Positions 44,406 through 55,400 of a stretch of 64,000 bases of DNA are shown piece by piece. The stretch spans positions 2,601,571 through 2,665,570 of the forward strand of contig NC_030991.1 in assembly GCF_000149955.1 (NCBI RefSeq), in the 5' to 3' direction. Below the pieces are notes generated by a model. That model had not been told where the DNA came from. It was given only the letters and a program-made list of their open reading frames with translations, and did no database searches. This DNA is from Fusarium oxysporum f. sp. lycopersici 4287. Its lineage: Eukaryota > Ascomycota > Sordariomycetes > Hypocreales > Nectriaceae. Made by a program: the position numbers and the translations under genes. How positions within the stretch are numbered: position 1 is the first letter of the stretch; each line of letters opens with the position of its first letter.

Positions 44406-44867
44406 TCACCCCTTTTCTACCAACATCAGAATCCAAGGCATAATCCCAAACAATATCAAATTGAACAAATACAGCGCTCGAGCTGCTTCAGTCCACACCT
44501 CCTCACTCTCTTTTGCAGGACCACGACGTCCCGCAACTCTGCGCCCCATGAATTCCATGCAAACCATAAATCCCAACCCAAACAGTCCAACTGCCATTCT
44601 TACACGTGCTCTAGCGGGGACCTTATAGCGGTTTACTAGCCAATTCGCCCAAGCAATAACAGCGATAAACATAAGTGGTGCCTCAATAATTTCGGCATGT
44701 GGCAGAGGGAGATTGAATTTGGGGATGACGTATAGATGGCGGATGGTACCAAAGAAGAAGCCTGTGGAGAAGACAACGCCGAAATAAGTAAATGCCAGGC
44801 GACTTATAGTAGAGAGGGGAAGATTGGAGACATTTTTGGCGCGTGGAGTTTTAATGTTCGGCGCCAT
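44406..44867 (-). CDS. Small multi-pass membrane protein, unknown function
   Basis: From ATG 44867 the product has 153 residues. Four hydrophobic stretches are visible: LAFTYFGVVFSTGFFFGTIR, LMFIAVIAWANWLV, VGLFGLGFMVCMEFMG and ALYLFNLILFGIMPWILMLV. A conserved-looking loop (PLPHAEIIEAP) lies between the first two, and basic residues (RRVAGRRGPAKE) between the last two. An upstream in-frame extension to 44945 is open but starts inside likely 5' untranslated sequence. No family is recognised. Intronless. Confidence 0.6.
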   Translation of the reverse strand: MAPNIKTPRAKNVSNLPLSTISRLAFTYFGVVFSTGFFFGTIRHLYVIPKFNLPLPHAEIIEAPLMFIAVIAWANWLVNRYKVPARARVRMAVGLFGLGFMVCMEFMGRRVAGRRGPAKESEEVWTEAARALYLFNLILFGIMPWILMLVEKG

Positions 44868-45129
44868 ACTTTTCGGAGATGAGTGAATGTTTAAATACCG
44901 ACTAGAGTTTGGTATTGCTATACAAAGCATGACATACAAGCCCACTTAGAAGTTAGGAAGGAGGGCATGAGTTATTCTGCCGACAGGATATGCCAAGTTA
45001 TAGATTGAGGCATGATCTGACTGCATCACATGGGGTCCACCGCGAGACGGACCCACTCGATTCCACAGCGCCCCCTTTGCTTCCTCCGTGATGGCACGGA
45101 CCGCAGACATTTATCGAAATAAACGTAGA

Positions 45130-45275
45130 AGCCCAGACCAGACGTAGACAGATTATACACGACGAACTAGTCACTCTACAAGCCTACACAGATGGGAGCG
45201 CTATCCATGGTCATATTGGAGCTGCCGCAGTCTGCACCACCAATGGGGAGATTCGAAGCGTATACATAGGTCTGT
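45130..45275 (+). pseudogene. LINE RNase H fragment
   Basis: The plus strand encodes LQAYTDGSAIHGHIGAAAVC, then NGEIRSVYIG, the first strand and catalytic D of a LINE-type RNase H domain (YTDGS). It is too short and divergent to be part of LINE-T1 or T2, so it is a remnant of another Tad-group LINE. The surrounding 45280-45800 shows no further homology. Confidence 0.6.
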
Positions 45276-46041
45276 CATTGGCATTGTGCGGTTGCGTGCA
45301 TACATAACATGCAACGCAGCAGTTCCTGGCGGTGACCACGTTGCTGAAAGCCTGAATGTTTTATTCATAGATGCACCGCGGTTAGGGAAGCCTCGTGGGT
45401 CATTTTCATTCTTCCTGAGATCATGATGATAAAAGTGTGGCTTGCATTTCAGTCAACGAGTACACGCTTCAAGCTTTTCCTCACCTCTACTGCACTCTGA
45501 ATAATTCGTCTCAATCTTTTATATATCCTTCAATATATACTGAGTTTATAGGCTATTTTTTTTTCAGCCTTGATGGAGGTAAATAACGAATATAATAATG
45601 GCAAGGTTGCACAATAAAAGGGCTGAAATTGAAGCCGCGATATTTATCAGCTGGATAATCATCGGCTCCGGCAGGCTCCTTGGAGTCCGTGCAGGGGCCT
45701 TCGTGTTGCTTATAGAAGCTCTTCTCATCATAGGAATCGACCTCTTGTATTTGATCGAGATCTGAAGATATATTTATGGTTTGAGTTGCCATAAATTGTA
45801 TAACGTACATGATAAGCGAGTGCCTCAGTCAAGCGAGTGTCTCACTATACTGTGCTACCTAAAAACAGCTTACCCTATAACACTTTTTTAGCTAAAATAA
45901 ATAATAGAAAACACCTTCCTTTGTCATCACACTTTCTTGGCATACAAGTGTTAAGAAAGTGGCCCTTGCCTGCACCAAGATCCTTAACAAGCGCACAACA
46001 AACGACCCAACCTGCTCTTCGCGCAGCCGCAAGCCGCGGCG

Positions 46042-47493
46042 ATGGCCTCGTCCATGACGAGCCCGCCCGCTGTCTCGGATCGCTTTGATCTTGGGATCCA
46101 CACTCCCGCCAATCTAAACCGAGAAGCCCGTGCAGCTCTCCTGCAAAACAGCCCTGCAATCGTCAACGGTCCCGTTGGTGTTTCACCCGGCCTCGGGCGG
46201 ACGGCGCAGACACCGTCCTCACCACTCAACGCCGCCACCACTGCTGCAGCTGCGGAAGGAGCTGAGCGTGCCAACCCCACATCGATCTATGATCAGCCAA
46301 TCTCTATTATCAAATCGGCCAATGACCTCGCCCGCGAGCGCGTGGAAGAGTACAACGCCAAGCTGATGGTTTTCCAGGCCTTCTGCGCCAAGTTTGAAGA
46401 AGCCGCTCAGCAATTCACCGCTGGACCGCAGCGACGTTTCGCTCGGCAATTCGCCGACAGCTTCCTCGGCATTTGGAAACAAGAGCTTTCCGGCGATGCA
46501 CCAGCTTCTAAGCCTACCTACAGCAGCGTCGCCGCCTCGCTCCCCACTGACCACGCCCGCCCAACTCCCCAACATCAACAACAACAACACCGACAATCTG
46601 ACCCACTTCATCGCCAAGGGCAACAATCGACCATCGCTCCACCCCGACAAGACCTCCGTGTCTTCATCCGTCTAGAAGCCGGAGCTCCGGCCAGGACCCA
46701 TAGTGGCTATGCAATCCGGACCCTGATCCGGGAAAAACTCGGCGCCGTCTCAGACAAGATCCGACAGGTGTTTGAAGTCAGATCAGGATGGGCCATCCTG
46801 GCTGCCGACCTCGAAACGCGCGACTTTCTCGTAGAGAAGCGGGCCGAGTGGGCGGCTGAGCTGGGAGCTATGGCAGTAGAAACGAACAAGGAATGGCACA
46901 CTTATGTGGTCTCAGACTTTCCCAGAAGACTGACTGACTTTCGCGGCAATGAGGTGGATAGTGACAGCGTTGTCAGCGATGAGATAGAAATCCAGACAGG
47001 GCTCAAGCCCGTTGATATACGTACTGGGAGACAATTCTCGGATAATCCCTTGACCAAGACTCTACTTGTGTCCTTTCTCAAGCCCACCAAGAGATTCTGG
47101 TCCCTCTTTGGCAGCCGTGCAGCCAGACTCATAGACAAAACCGTCCAACCTAAACAGTGCAAAACGTGCTGGGACTACCACTTTGCCCGCAACTGCCGTA
47201 GACAGCCAGTCTGCCGACGTTGTGGCATGACTGACCATATCGCAGACGGCTGTGCTGCACCAGAACAGTGCGTCAACTGCTTAGGGCCCCACGAGGCCAG
47301 CCTTAGTAAGTGCCCAGCTCGGCCGAAGAAAGTACGCGGCGTCCTTCGCCGGCTTACCAAAGAACAACGAGAACACGTCCGAATGGTGGGCGCGGAAACA
47401 TACCGGCAACGATATTCAGAAACACAACTAGAGACGCATATGGAAACCCAACAAGGAGCGGCTGAGCTGCGAAAGGGGCGACATCCGGACTAG
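46042..47493 (+). CDS. LINE-T1 ORF1, Gag-like zinc-knuckle protein
   Basis: The 483-residue frame has a low-complexity N-terminus, a coiled central part (NDLARERVEEYNAKLMVFQA), a glutamine/histidine-rich linker and a structured region (RVFIRLEAGAPARTHSGYAI minus its first residue, to YVVSDFPRRLTDF). Three C-terminal zinc knuckles follow: CKTCWDYHFARNC, CRRCGMTDHIADGC and CVNCLGPHEASLSKC. It should bind LINE RNA and form the particle used for retrotransposition. The start ATG follows CGCGG, with good context. It is uninterrupted. Confidence 0.9.
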   Translation: MASSMTSPPAVSDRFDLGIHTPANLNREARAALLQNSPAIVNGPVGVSPGLGRTAQTPSSPLNAATTAAAAEGAERANPTSIYDQPISIIKSANDLARERVEEYNAKLMVFQAFCAKFEEAAQQFTAGPQRRFARQFADSFLGIWKQELSGDAPASKPTYSSVAASLPTDHARPTPQHQQQQHRQSDPLHRQGQQSTIAPPRQDLRVFIRLEAGAPARTHSGYAIRTLIREKLGAVSDKIRQVFEVRSGWAILAADLETRDFLVEKRAEWAAELGAMAVETNKEWHTYVVSDFPRRLTDFRGNEVDSDSVVSDEIEIQTGLKPVDIRTGRQFSDNPLTKTLLVSFLKPTKRFWSLFGSRAARLIDKTVQPKQCKTCWDYHFARNCRRQPVCRRCGMTDHIADGCAAPEQCVNCLGPHEASLSKCPARPKKVRGVLRRLTKEQREHVRMVGAETYRQRYSETQLETHMETQQGAAELRKGRHPD

Positions 47494-47662
47494 ATGAACA
47501 GCCAGACGCTCACGCTCCGAGTCCAGCTGCGTCGGGAGCACCCTCGTGCATCATGGTGGCCACAGCTCCCCGGGCTACCTACGAAGCAGAGGAGGAGCCT
47601 GAGCATCATGGACTAAAGCTCACCGAAGAAGAAGCGTCGTATAATCCTGACAAGCCGTACTC

Positions 47663-50600
47663 ATGACTATGACCAGGAATAGGTACTCGCAGACACGAAA
47701 GAACGATAAGAAGCCACTCAAGGTCTTCCAGGCCAACGTCGGCAAGATCCCACCAGCCCACGACTGCGCCCTGGCGCTAGCCGACTCGGAACGATATGAC
47801 ATTGCACTCCTGCAGGAGCCGTGGACAGCTCATACTAAAGCCCGCTGCCTAACCAAGACACATCCTGCGTACGACACGTTCACGCCAGTCGACATGTGGA
47901 ACAGCAACGACACTCGGCCTAGAGTGATGACATATGTTCGACGAGACCCAAGACTTCTGGCTGACCAGATTCGCCCCTTTGAGACACGTGACATTCTTTG
48001 GATCACAGTCAACGGCATGACGATAGTCAACTTTTATCGCCAGAACGACGAGAAGGACGCCTTGAACACGCTACTTCGATGGCCTGTGCCGGAGCGCTGC
48101 CTCGTCGCTGGCGATTTCAATGCCAGACACCATAGTTGGCAGACGGGCCAAGCTACGAATCGCGGCCAAGAAATTGCAGACTGGACGTCAGAGAAACGAC
48201 CTCAACCTTCTCAATACTCTAGACATACCGACAAATCCGCACGGCAACACAATCGATCTTGCATTCACCAACCTGCCGCTGGCCGAAGCTACTGTCGAGG
48301 ACCACCTCGCCACTAGCTCCGACCATTTCACACTCAGCTTGACCTTCCCTGATATTAGATCGACTCCGATGCAGCCGGCCAAGATTCGAGTGACGACGGA
48401 AGACGAGCTCAAACGATTCGTCGAGATCGTAGAACTTGGAGCCACGGAAATCCCCCTGTCACATTCGACCCCTGCGGAACTAGACGAGCTTGCGTCGGCA
48501 CTCGTAAATCTACTAACATCAGCAGCAAAAGCATCTGGCCGGCCTGCACGCAAAGGTGGACGTCCAGCTCCCTGGTGGACGGAGGAGTGCGCCGACGCCG
48601 CGGCTACTTTTCGAGCCATCAGACGTAGCTACCCTCTGGGCTTCAACCAAGATGTCCAGATGGCCAAGAGAGACTTTCACCGTGTAGTCCGTCGTGCTAA
48701 AAGGAAGTATTGGCGGAACCTCATCGATAGCTTCTCCAGCAGCAGCGCTGTTTTCAAAGCTGTCCGGTGGCTGAAATCCCCTGGAGCCTTTCAGCCTCCA
48801 CCGCTACAAGTCGACAATGTTGTCTATGAGACCCAGATAGACAAAGCCAATGCACTCCGACAGGCTACGTTAGAACGAAGAACTGCAGAGGACGACATTG
48901 CAAACCCTTGGACGCCTGTCACTCCTCGTAGACCGATACCGTTCCCTTCAGAGATCTCCATGGAAGAGGCGCAGTACGCAACCCTAAGCACAGGCAACAC
49001 GTCCCCGGGATCGGACAACATCACAGTCAAACTTCTCGAGGCAGTATGGCATATCATCGGGACACACGTCCGCCGTCTCTTCGCAAGATGCCTTGCAACA
49101 GGCCATCATCCAAAAGTATTCAAGGAGGCGGAGGTGGTCATGATCGCAAAACCGGGGCGCAGAGACCTCACAGAGCCACGAGCATGGCGACCAATCTCGC
49201 TGCTCTCTTGTCTCGGCAAGGGACTCGAGCGGCTGATCGCACGCCGTCTGGCCTGGGCAACGGTGCACTTCAGCGTCCTTCACCCACAGCAAACGGGGGC
49301 GTTGCCCAAGAGGTCGGCAACAGACCTGGTGACAGCCCTGATACATGACATCGAAGAAGCGTTTGCAAGCAAGAAAGTGGCGACTCTAGTCACAATGGAT
49401 ATCCAGGGTGCTTTCGATACCGTCATGTGCAATAGGCTCGTCCTGCGTCTTCGCGAACAGGGCTGGCCTAACCATTTGGCTCGCTGGGCTGGCTCCTTCA
49501 TGAGCGGCCGGTCTGCGCGTGTCAGGTACCAAGACACCGTCACGCCCTCTTCTCCCCTACAGTGCGGCCTCCCTCAGGGGTCGCCGGCATCGCCGATCCT
49601 CTTTCTGCTCTACACTGAGCCAATCTATCGACTGGGCAATCCCCGGGGTCGCTTCGGCTATGCAGACGACACGGCCATCCTGTCCATAGGCGACACGGTA
49701 GACGAGACTACTGCCATGGCATCCAGTTCCATTGAGGAGATGGTGCGATGGGGCGCGGCGAACGGCGTTTCCTTCGACACGAAGAAGACCGAAGTCATGC
49801 ACTTCTCCCGTAGAACACTCAGGACTGCCCCAGCAGTACGTCATGGCGATGTAGAGAAGCACCCCGAATCAGCGCTGCGCTGGCTGGGCATCTGGCTGGA
49901 CAGCAGGCTATCTTTCCGACTGCATGTCGAGAAGTGGGCGGCTAAAGCGAAGGCAGTAGCCTATCATTTACGGGGTCTCACTAACACGATACACGGCCCT
50001 CTACCGAGCGCCGTTCGAAGTGCTGTCAGAGCATGTGTCGAGCCAGTGCTACTTCACGGCTTGGAGGCGTGGTATCCAGGCAGCACTAGGCCGCGATGGA
50101 ATCAGCCCACAAAGGAACTACCGTCGAGCAATCAGCATCTCATACAAATAATGAACAAAGCCATGAATCAGGCCATGAGAGCGATACTACCTGTCTGGAA
50201 GACGACTCCCACCGCCATCCTACATAGGGAAAGCGGTATACCACCAATTGACCAATTGCTCGAAGCAAAGCGACTAAGATTCGCCGCACGACTCAAATCG
50301 CTAGACGAGGCTCACCCTCTGGCGTGCCGAACGCGCCCGCGTCGACCGCCTGACCGACCTACCTACCACGACCTCATCAAACGAAGATATCAAATACAGA
50401 CAAAAAGTGTCTTCAGGACACGTCTCCGACGCACAGACGAGCTGCTTGCGCCCTGCGAGCGGCCAAAACTCGTCCAGCGATGCTTCCATCAAGAACAGAT
50501 GCCTCCACTCCAGATGGCGTCAAAAGAGAAATCGACTGGCGCCTTCCTCCACTGGGTTGAGAGACTCGACCCGCTCACCTTGGTCGTATACTCAGATGGC

Positions 50601-51422
50601 TCTCTATCCTCGGAAGGAGCTGCAAGCTACGGCTTCACCATTCATCAGAACAATGTCCCCATCTTCGATGGATCAGGTCGCCTTGGGCCTGCCGAGGTCT
50701 TCGACGCTGAAGCTACTGGGGCATTAGAGGGCCTCAAAGCTGCCCTGAACCTGCAAGGGTCAGCAGCGCAAACCATTTTCATCTGTCTAGATAACCTCGC
50801 GGCCGCCACGTGCCTGCGAGGCACGCCCTCCGACTCCTCTCAAGACGTCTTTCTCGAGTTTCAGGCTCTAGCGGCATCGCACGGAGCCACACAAGTACTC
50901 TGGGTCCCAGGACACTCCTCTATCCCTGGCAATGAACAGGCCGATAAACTGGCAAAAGCAGCGTCATCACTCCTCGAACCTGAAGGTGCTCAACCAACGC
51001 TGGCTTACCTACGACGGATCGCGAGACAAAAACCAAAAGAAGGATTCGAGACGTGGTGGTCTACCTCCGCTCCTGAGCAATACAAGAGACTCAACCTCAA
51101 GGCGACTACAGGCTGCCCACCAGAGCTGACGCTCCCGCGCGCAGCCTTACACCACTTGCTGGCAGCGAGGTCCCTCCACGGGGACTTCGCCGCGTATCAC
51201 GAGAGGTTCGACCACGGCGATGCGCGCCTGGTCTGCTCATGCGGCCGACGCAAAGCACCGGATCATATCTTCTACTGCAGAAAGGTACCGCAGCGTCAAC
51301 GGATGAGGCTAGCACCCTCACCGAATGCAGCAGTCAATCTAGCAATAGGAAGAGACTTTACCAAGTTTATCGATCTGTCTAAAGACAGCGCGTTCTTTGG
51401 GAAAATTTGCCCTCGCTACTAG
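47663..51422 (+). pseudogene. LINE-T1 ORF2: AP endonuclease, reverse transcriptase, RNase H; one frameshift
   Basis: From ATG 47663 the endonuclease has VFQANVGKIPPAHD, ALLQEPW and LVAGDFNARHHSW. A three-A run at 48194-48196 shifts frame; with one A fewer it continues NDLNLLNTLDIPTNPHGNTI and ATSSDHFTLSL. The reverse transcriptase follows: PGRRDLTEPRAWRPISLLSC, VTMDIQGAFDTV, GLPQGSPASPILFLLYTEP and FGYADDTAIL. The RNase H domain has LVVYSDGSLSSEGAASYGF, DAEATGALEGL, CLDNLAAATC and GNEQADKLAKAA. A C-terminal CSCGRRKAPDHIFYC motif is present. It ends at 51422. Only one base prevents a complete ORF2 of about 1250 residues, so sequencing error or very recent decay is likely. Confidence 0.9.
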
Positions 51423-52189
51423 GCGCCCACGACTTGAGAAGCACTCGCGACTCTCTTTCTTTCTCTACCATCGACGTATTTCCTTGTTACCTTTCCTTTC
51501 TCTCTCATATACTCACGGCCAGATGAAGGGCGGGCCAACGCCCCTCATTTGGCCGCGACTACCTTGAGGCAGTTTCAAGCTGCCGCATGCACAGGCTGAT
51601 CTCAGCCTCCCTGATATCAGGCTCCAAAAGCGGCTGTAATGTCCCGGCTGCGCCTTGTCATCCCGCTGACGGGTAACAAGCTCGATAGGATGCGCCATTT
51701 GTGCCGATGAGATGCTGGATAGAGTGTGTTTGGTCTACTAACGCGGTTGCAAAAATTGGAATCTGAGGGAAGACTAATTTCGCGTCGCGAATGACTAATC
51801 GCCCTTGTAGCCAATGGTATTTCTGTAATTAGCTTATAGATAGATCCCCAATTCTCTAGCTCAGCACGTCCTGTGCCCCAGCAGGGGACTCGGGGCCTAC
51901 GGCCCCCGGACGAAAAATATACATAACATAACATAACATAACATAACATAACATAAATAATAGAAAATATTAAAAACTATAGTTTTAAGTAGTATAGCTT
52001 TTAAAACTAAGATATTATTTTTTAGAATTTTTTTAATATTATATTATATAAAAAACCTGCTAAAATACAGTATAAATAGATTTTCTTTAATAACTCTATA
52101 AATAATTTAGCTATAATTCTCTTATGAAGTATATAGCTTTCTTATATAGTTAAAAGTAAGTTAACGTAGTTGATAAGCGAGTTAGCCAG

Positions 52190-52339
52190 TGTCAGACATT
52201 ACGTGTATTCGGTTCATTGATGTGAATTGGTGTATTCATCTTGTGTTCTGTTGAAATCTACCCCTTAGAGGTTTTACCATTTCGGCTGTAATCTTAAAGT
52301 ATCCCTGCTTGCACGTGAGACCCCAGCACCTGTTCAACA
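52190..52339 (-). repeat. Copia 3' LTR
   Basis: A 150-bp LTR, TGTCAGACATTACGTG to CACCTGTTCAACA on the plus strand. It differs from the outer right LTR at about three positions. The G-rich polypurine tract lies immediately upstream on the coding strand. Confidence 0.92.
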
Positions 52340-52427
52340 CACCCCCCCAGACTGGCCATCGTGGCTCAGTCTGTGCAGTCCGTATTCCTATTGTCAGGTT
52401 GGCCATCCTTCCGATCCCTTATTCGGC

Positions 52428-55400
52428 TCATCCATCAAGCTGTTCCTCTGCTCTGACAAAGTCCTCCGCAGTGAGCTCCTTGAACCTTCTCTCTTGAATC
52501 TTATCGTTAATATCCACTAGGCCAACCTGCATGACGAACTTCTGGAACTGCTGAGCGGGTAATGCCTTCGTGAGGCCGTCCGCAATCATCTCGGTGGTGG
52601 GAGTATGCCGGACCGAGATCCGGTTAGCGAGTGCTTCCTGGCGTAGCCAGTGGTTATGGATGTCGACGTGTCGAAGTTTGGTCTGCAGGAGCGCCACGTC
52701 GGAATTAATAAGCCGAATGGTCTGCGCGTTATCGCACTGAATGATGATGCTTCTGTTGTCAAGGGTCACGCCGAGCTCGGTGATTAATCTGGAGATGAAC
52801 ATGGACTCCTTCGCAGCCTGCGCAAGTGCCAGCAACTCCGCCTCTGTTGTAGAGGTAGTCACGGTGTCCTGCTTGTTGGCGCGCCATCCAATAGTCCCTC
52901 CAAATAGCTTCATCACGTAGGCTTGCGAGCTCTTCCGATCGATTGTGTTGTCGGCAAAGGAAGCGTCACTGTACACATCAAAAGTGTCTGTTCCGCCGAG
53001 TTGTAGTGCAAGTGCCCTGGTGTTTTGCAGATACCGGAATAGGTGGTCCAAGGCCTCATGGTGATCATCGCTCGGGTTCATGTTGAATCGACAAAGTCGA
53101 GAAACAGCAAAGGCAATATCGGGTCGAGTGATTACTGCCAGGTAGAGCACTGATCCGGTCTTGCGTTGATACTGCTGTATTGACGCTGTTGATGCGCGCT
53201 CTTCGTTCGGAAGAAGTTCTTTCGTGGTCATTGGAGTGAGGGAAGGCTTTCCCCCTTGAATCCTAAAATGACTAGTGATCTTATCCACGAATGACGATTG
53301 CGACAGCCAAATCAGACGTTGGTTTCGGTCGCGAATAATCTCAATTCCAAGAAACCACTGTAGCATATCTCCTCCAGAGAGTTGGTACTTTTCTCGAAGC
53401 TTGCCTATCGTCCATTCGACCGATCTTTGATTGGTCTTCTCGTAGGCAACAATGAGGTCGTCCACATAGAAGAATATCAATATTCCTCCTTTCGAGAGAC
53501 AGCATGGCTCGTGAGGTACAGACTTGAACCCAATGTTCGTAAGGGTGGTGGTTAGTTCCTTTTGCCAAAGTAATGGTGACTGGCGCAAGCCGTATAGTGC
53601 TTTCTGAAGTTTGAGGATCAGGCCAGGCTTCCGGTAGCCTCCGGGCATCCGCATATAGACGTCCTGTTTCAGTTCAGCATTGACAAAGGCGTTGACGACA
53701 TCATACTGGAGAAGTTCTAAATCAAAGCGAGCAGCTATAGCCATGAGTGTTCGGAAAGATCTGCCGGCAAGTGTGGATGCATAGGTATCCTCGTGTGTCG
53801 ACTTGGCCTGTTGATCGCCTCGTACAACGAGCCGGGCCTTGCACTTGGTGAACCATCCGTGCTTGTCGAACTTGTATACATAAACCCACATGCAGTCCAG
53901 GAGTTCCTTGCCTGCGGCTTCTTCTCTCTGAACCTCACGCCAGGAGCGCATTTCTTTATGGCTTTCAAGATGAGTCTTTTCTGCCTCGCGGAATAGGTCA
54001 CCTAGTGGATGGTTCTTGAGGTCTTTATGCCTTTTTGGCAATATTGGCATGTCTCGCCGGTGTATTCGGCGTTGGCCGTCACCTAAATCTGTCAGCTTTG
54101 CAGATTGTGTTTTGCGATTGGGAGAATCCATCAGCTTAGTAGATTCCCCTCGACTTCCCGTAAACTGAGGTTCTCCGCTATCAGGGTGGCAGCTGGCCGA
54201 GCTCGCCTGCTTCTCGAGCTTCCGCTTACTCACCACCTTGCCATTCCAGGTCCCTTTCACAGATGCGAGTCGACCGGCATTAAATGCGGCCTCCCAGTAA
54301 CTGCTCGGAGTTGAAATGACACGAGGGGCTCCATTTGCGCCGTCTCGTCCCGGGGAAGTGCCAGCGCTAGGTGGGACATGCACCATCTTCGCAGCTCGTA
54401 ACTGAGGGGGGTTTTCCCCCTCCTTCCTCACGGGAGGTTCTCTGATAGTAGCGACCAGAAGGGCAGCAGGCCGTAGAGGGCAAGTCTCCGGGGTCAGGTA
54501 GGGAGTGAATCGAGCGGTCGTGTAGGGGTGATCAGTCCCGTCAGGCTCTTCTCGATTGCGATCTCCTACGACTAGTGTCCTGCCAGTCTCACCCTGCGTA
54601 ATCGTGAGATCACGTTCAAACCCTCTATGTGGATAACTTGCAGCCTCCCGCTCAAACGCTAGTCCTTCAGGCAAGGCGCTTAATTCCTCGTCTTCTTCTT
54701 GGGTAGAAGCATCCAGATTGATGCTAGATCCCTGTGGGACCTCTGCATCAGTGAGATGCTGAATAAGTTCTTCCTCGTTTAGTTCTTTTAAATCATCCTT
54801 GAGGTGTTGGACATCCCCAGAGAACGTCTCCTTCTCGTTGAAGATCACGTCTCTAGTGGAGATGACCTTGTTGGTCAACGGATTCCAGACCCTGTAGATG
54901 TTTGTCGAGTTATACCCGACCAGGTATCCTATCCACCCTCGGGGATTGAGTCGTTGTCGCCGATTCTTCTTTTTCAAAGCATCGGTCGTCATCGCAAAGG
55001 CTTTACAGCCATACACGCGTAGGTGTGTTTGATCGGGCTTACGCTCCGTGACAACCACGCCGTCCCTAAAGGCAAAGTAAGTGTAGAAACGCTCATATGG
55101 CGTCTTCCAATTGTAGATATACTTGGGTGTCCTATTGTATAGGTATACGGCAGCGCGCCAGATCTCAACCCAAAGGAACGAAGGCAGCTTTGCTCCAGCT
55201 CTCATTGCACGAGCTTTCTCCTTGATCACACCCCCCGAGCGCTCTGCGCCGCCATTTTGACTTTGGGCATATGGCGCGGAGGGCTCTAGGCGCATCCCGT
55301 TTTTGATACTGAGGAAGTCACTTACCTGGTGACTATCCGGGATCTCGTTATCACACTCGATGACTTCGGGCCTACACTGGAGTTGTCGCTCTAGTGTTCT

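Larger units (their letters stand above)
45912..51952 (+). mobile_element. LINE-T1: full-length Tad-type LINE
   Basis: The 6.0-kb element is flanked by a 15-bp target duplication ATAAATAATAGAAAA (45897-45911 and 51953-51967). It has two ORFs, a 3' untranslated region, and a 3' tail of ACATA repeats (51921-51952) instead of poly(A). The order zinc-knuckle ORF1, then endonuclease, reverse transcriptase and RNase H in ORF2, places it in the Tad clade. It is near intact, so recent. Confidence 0.93.
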
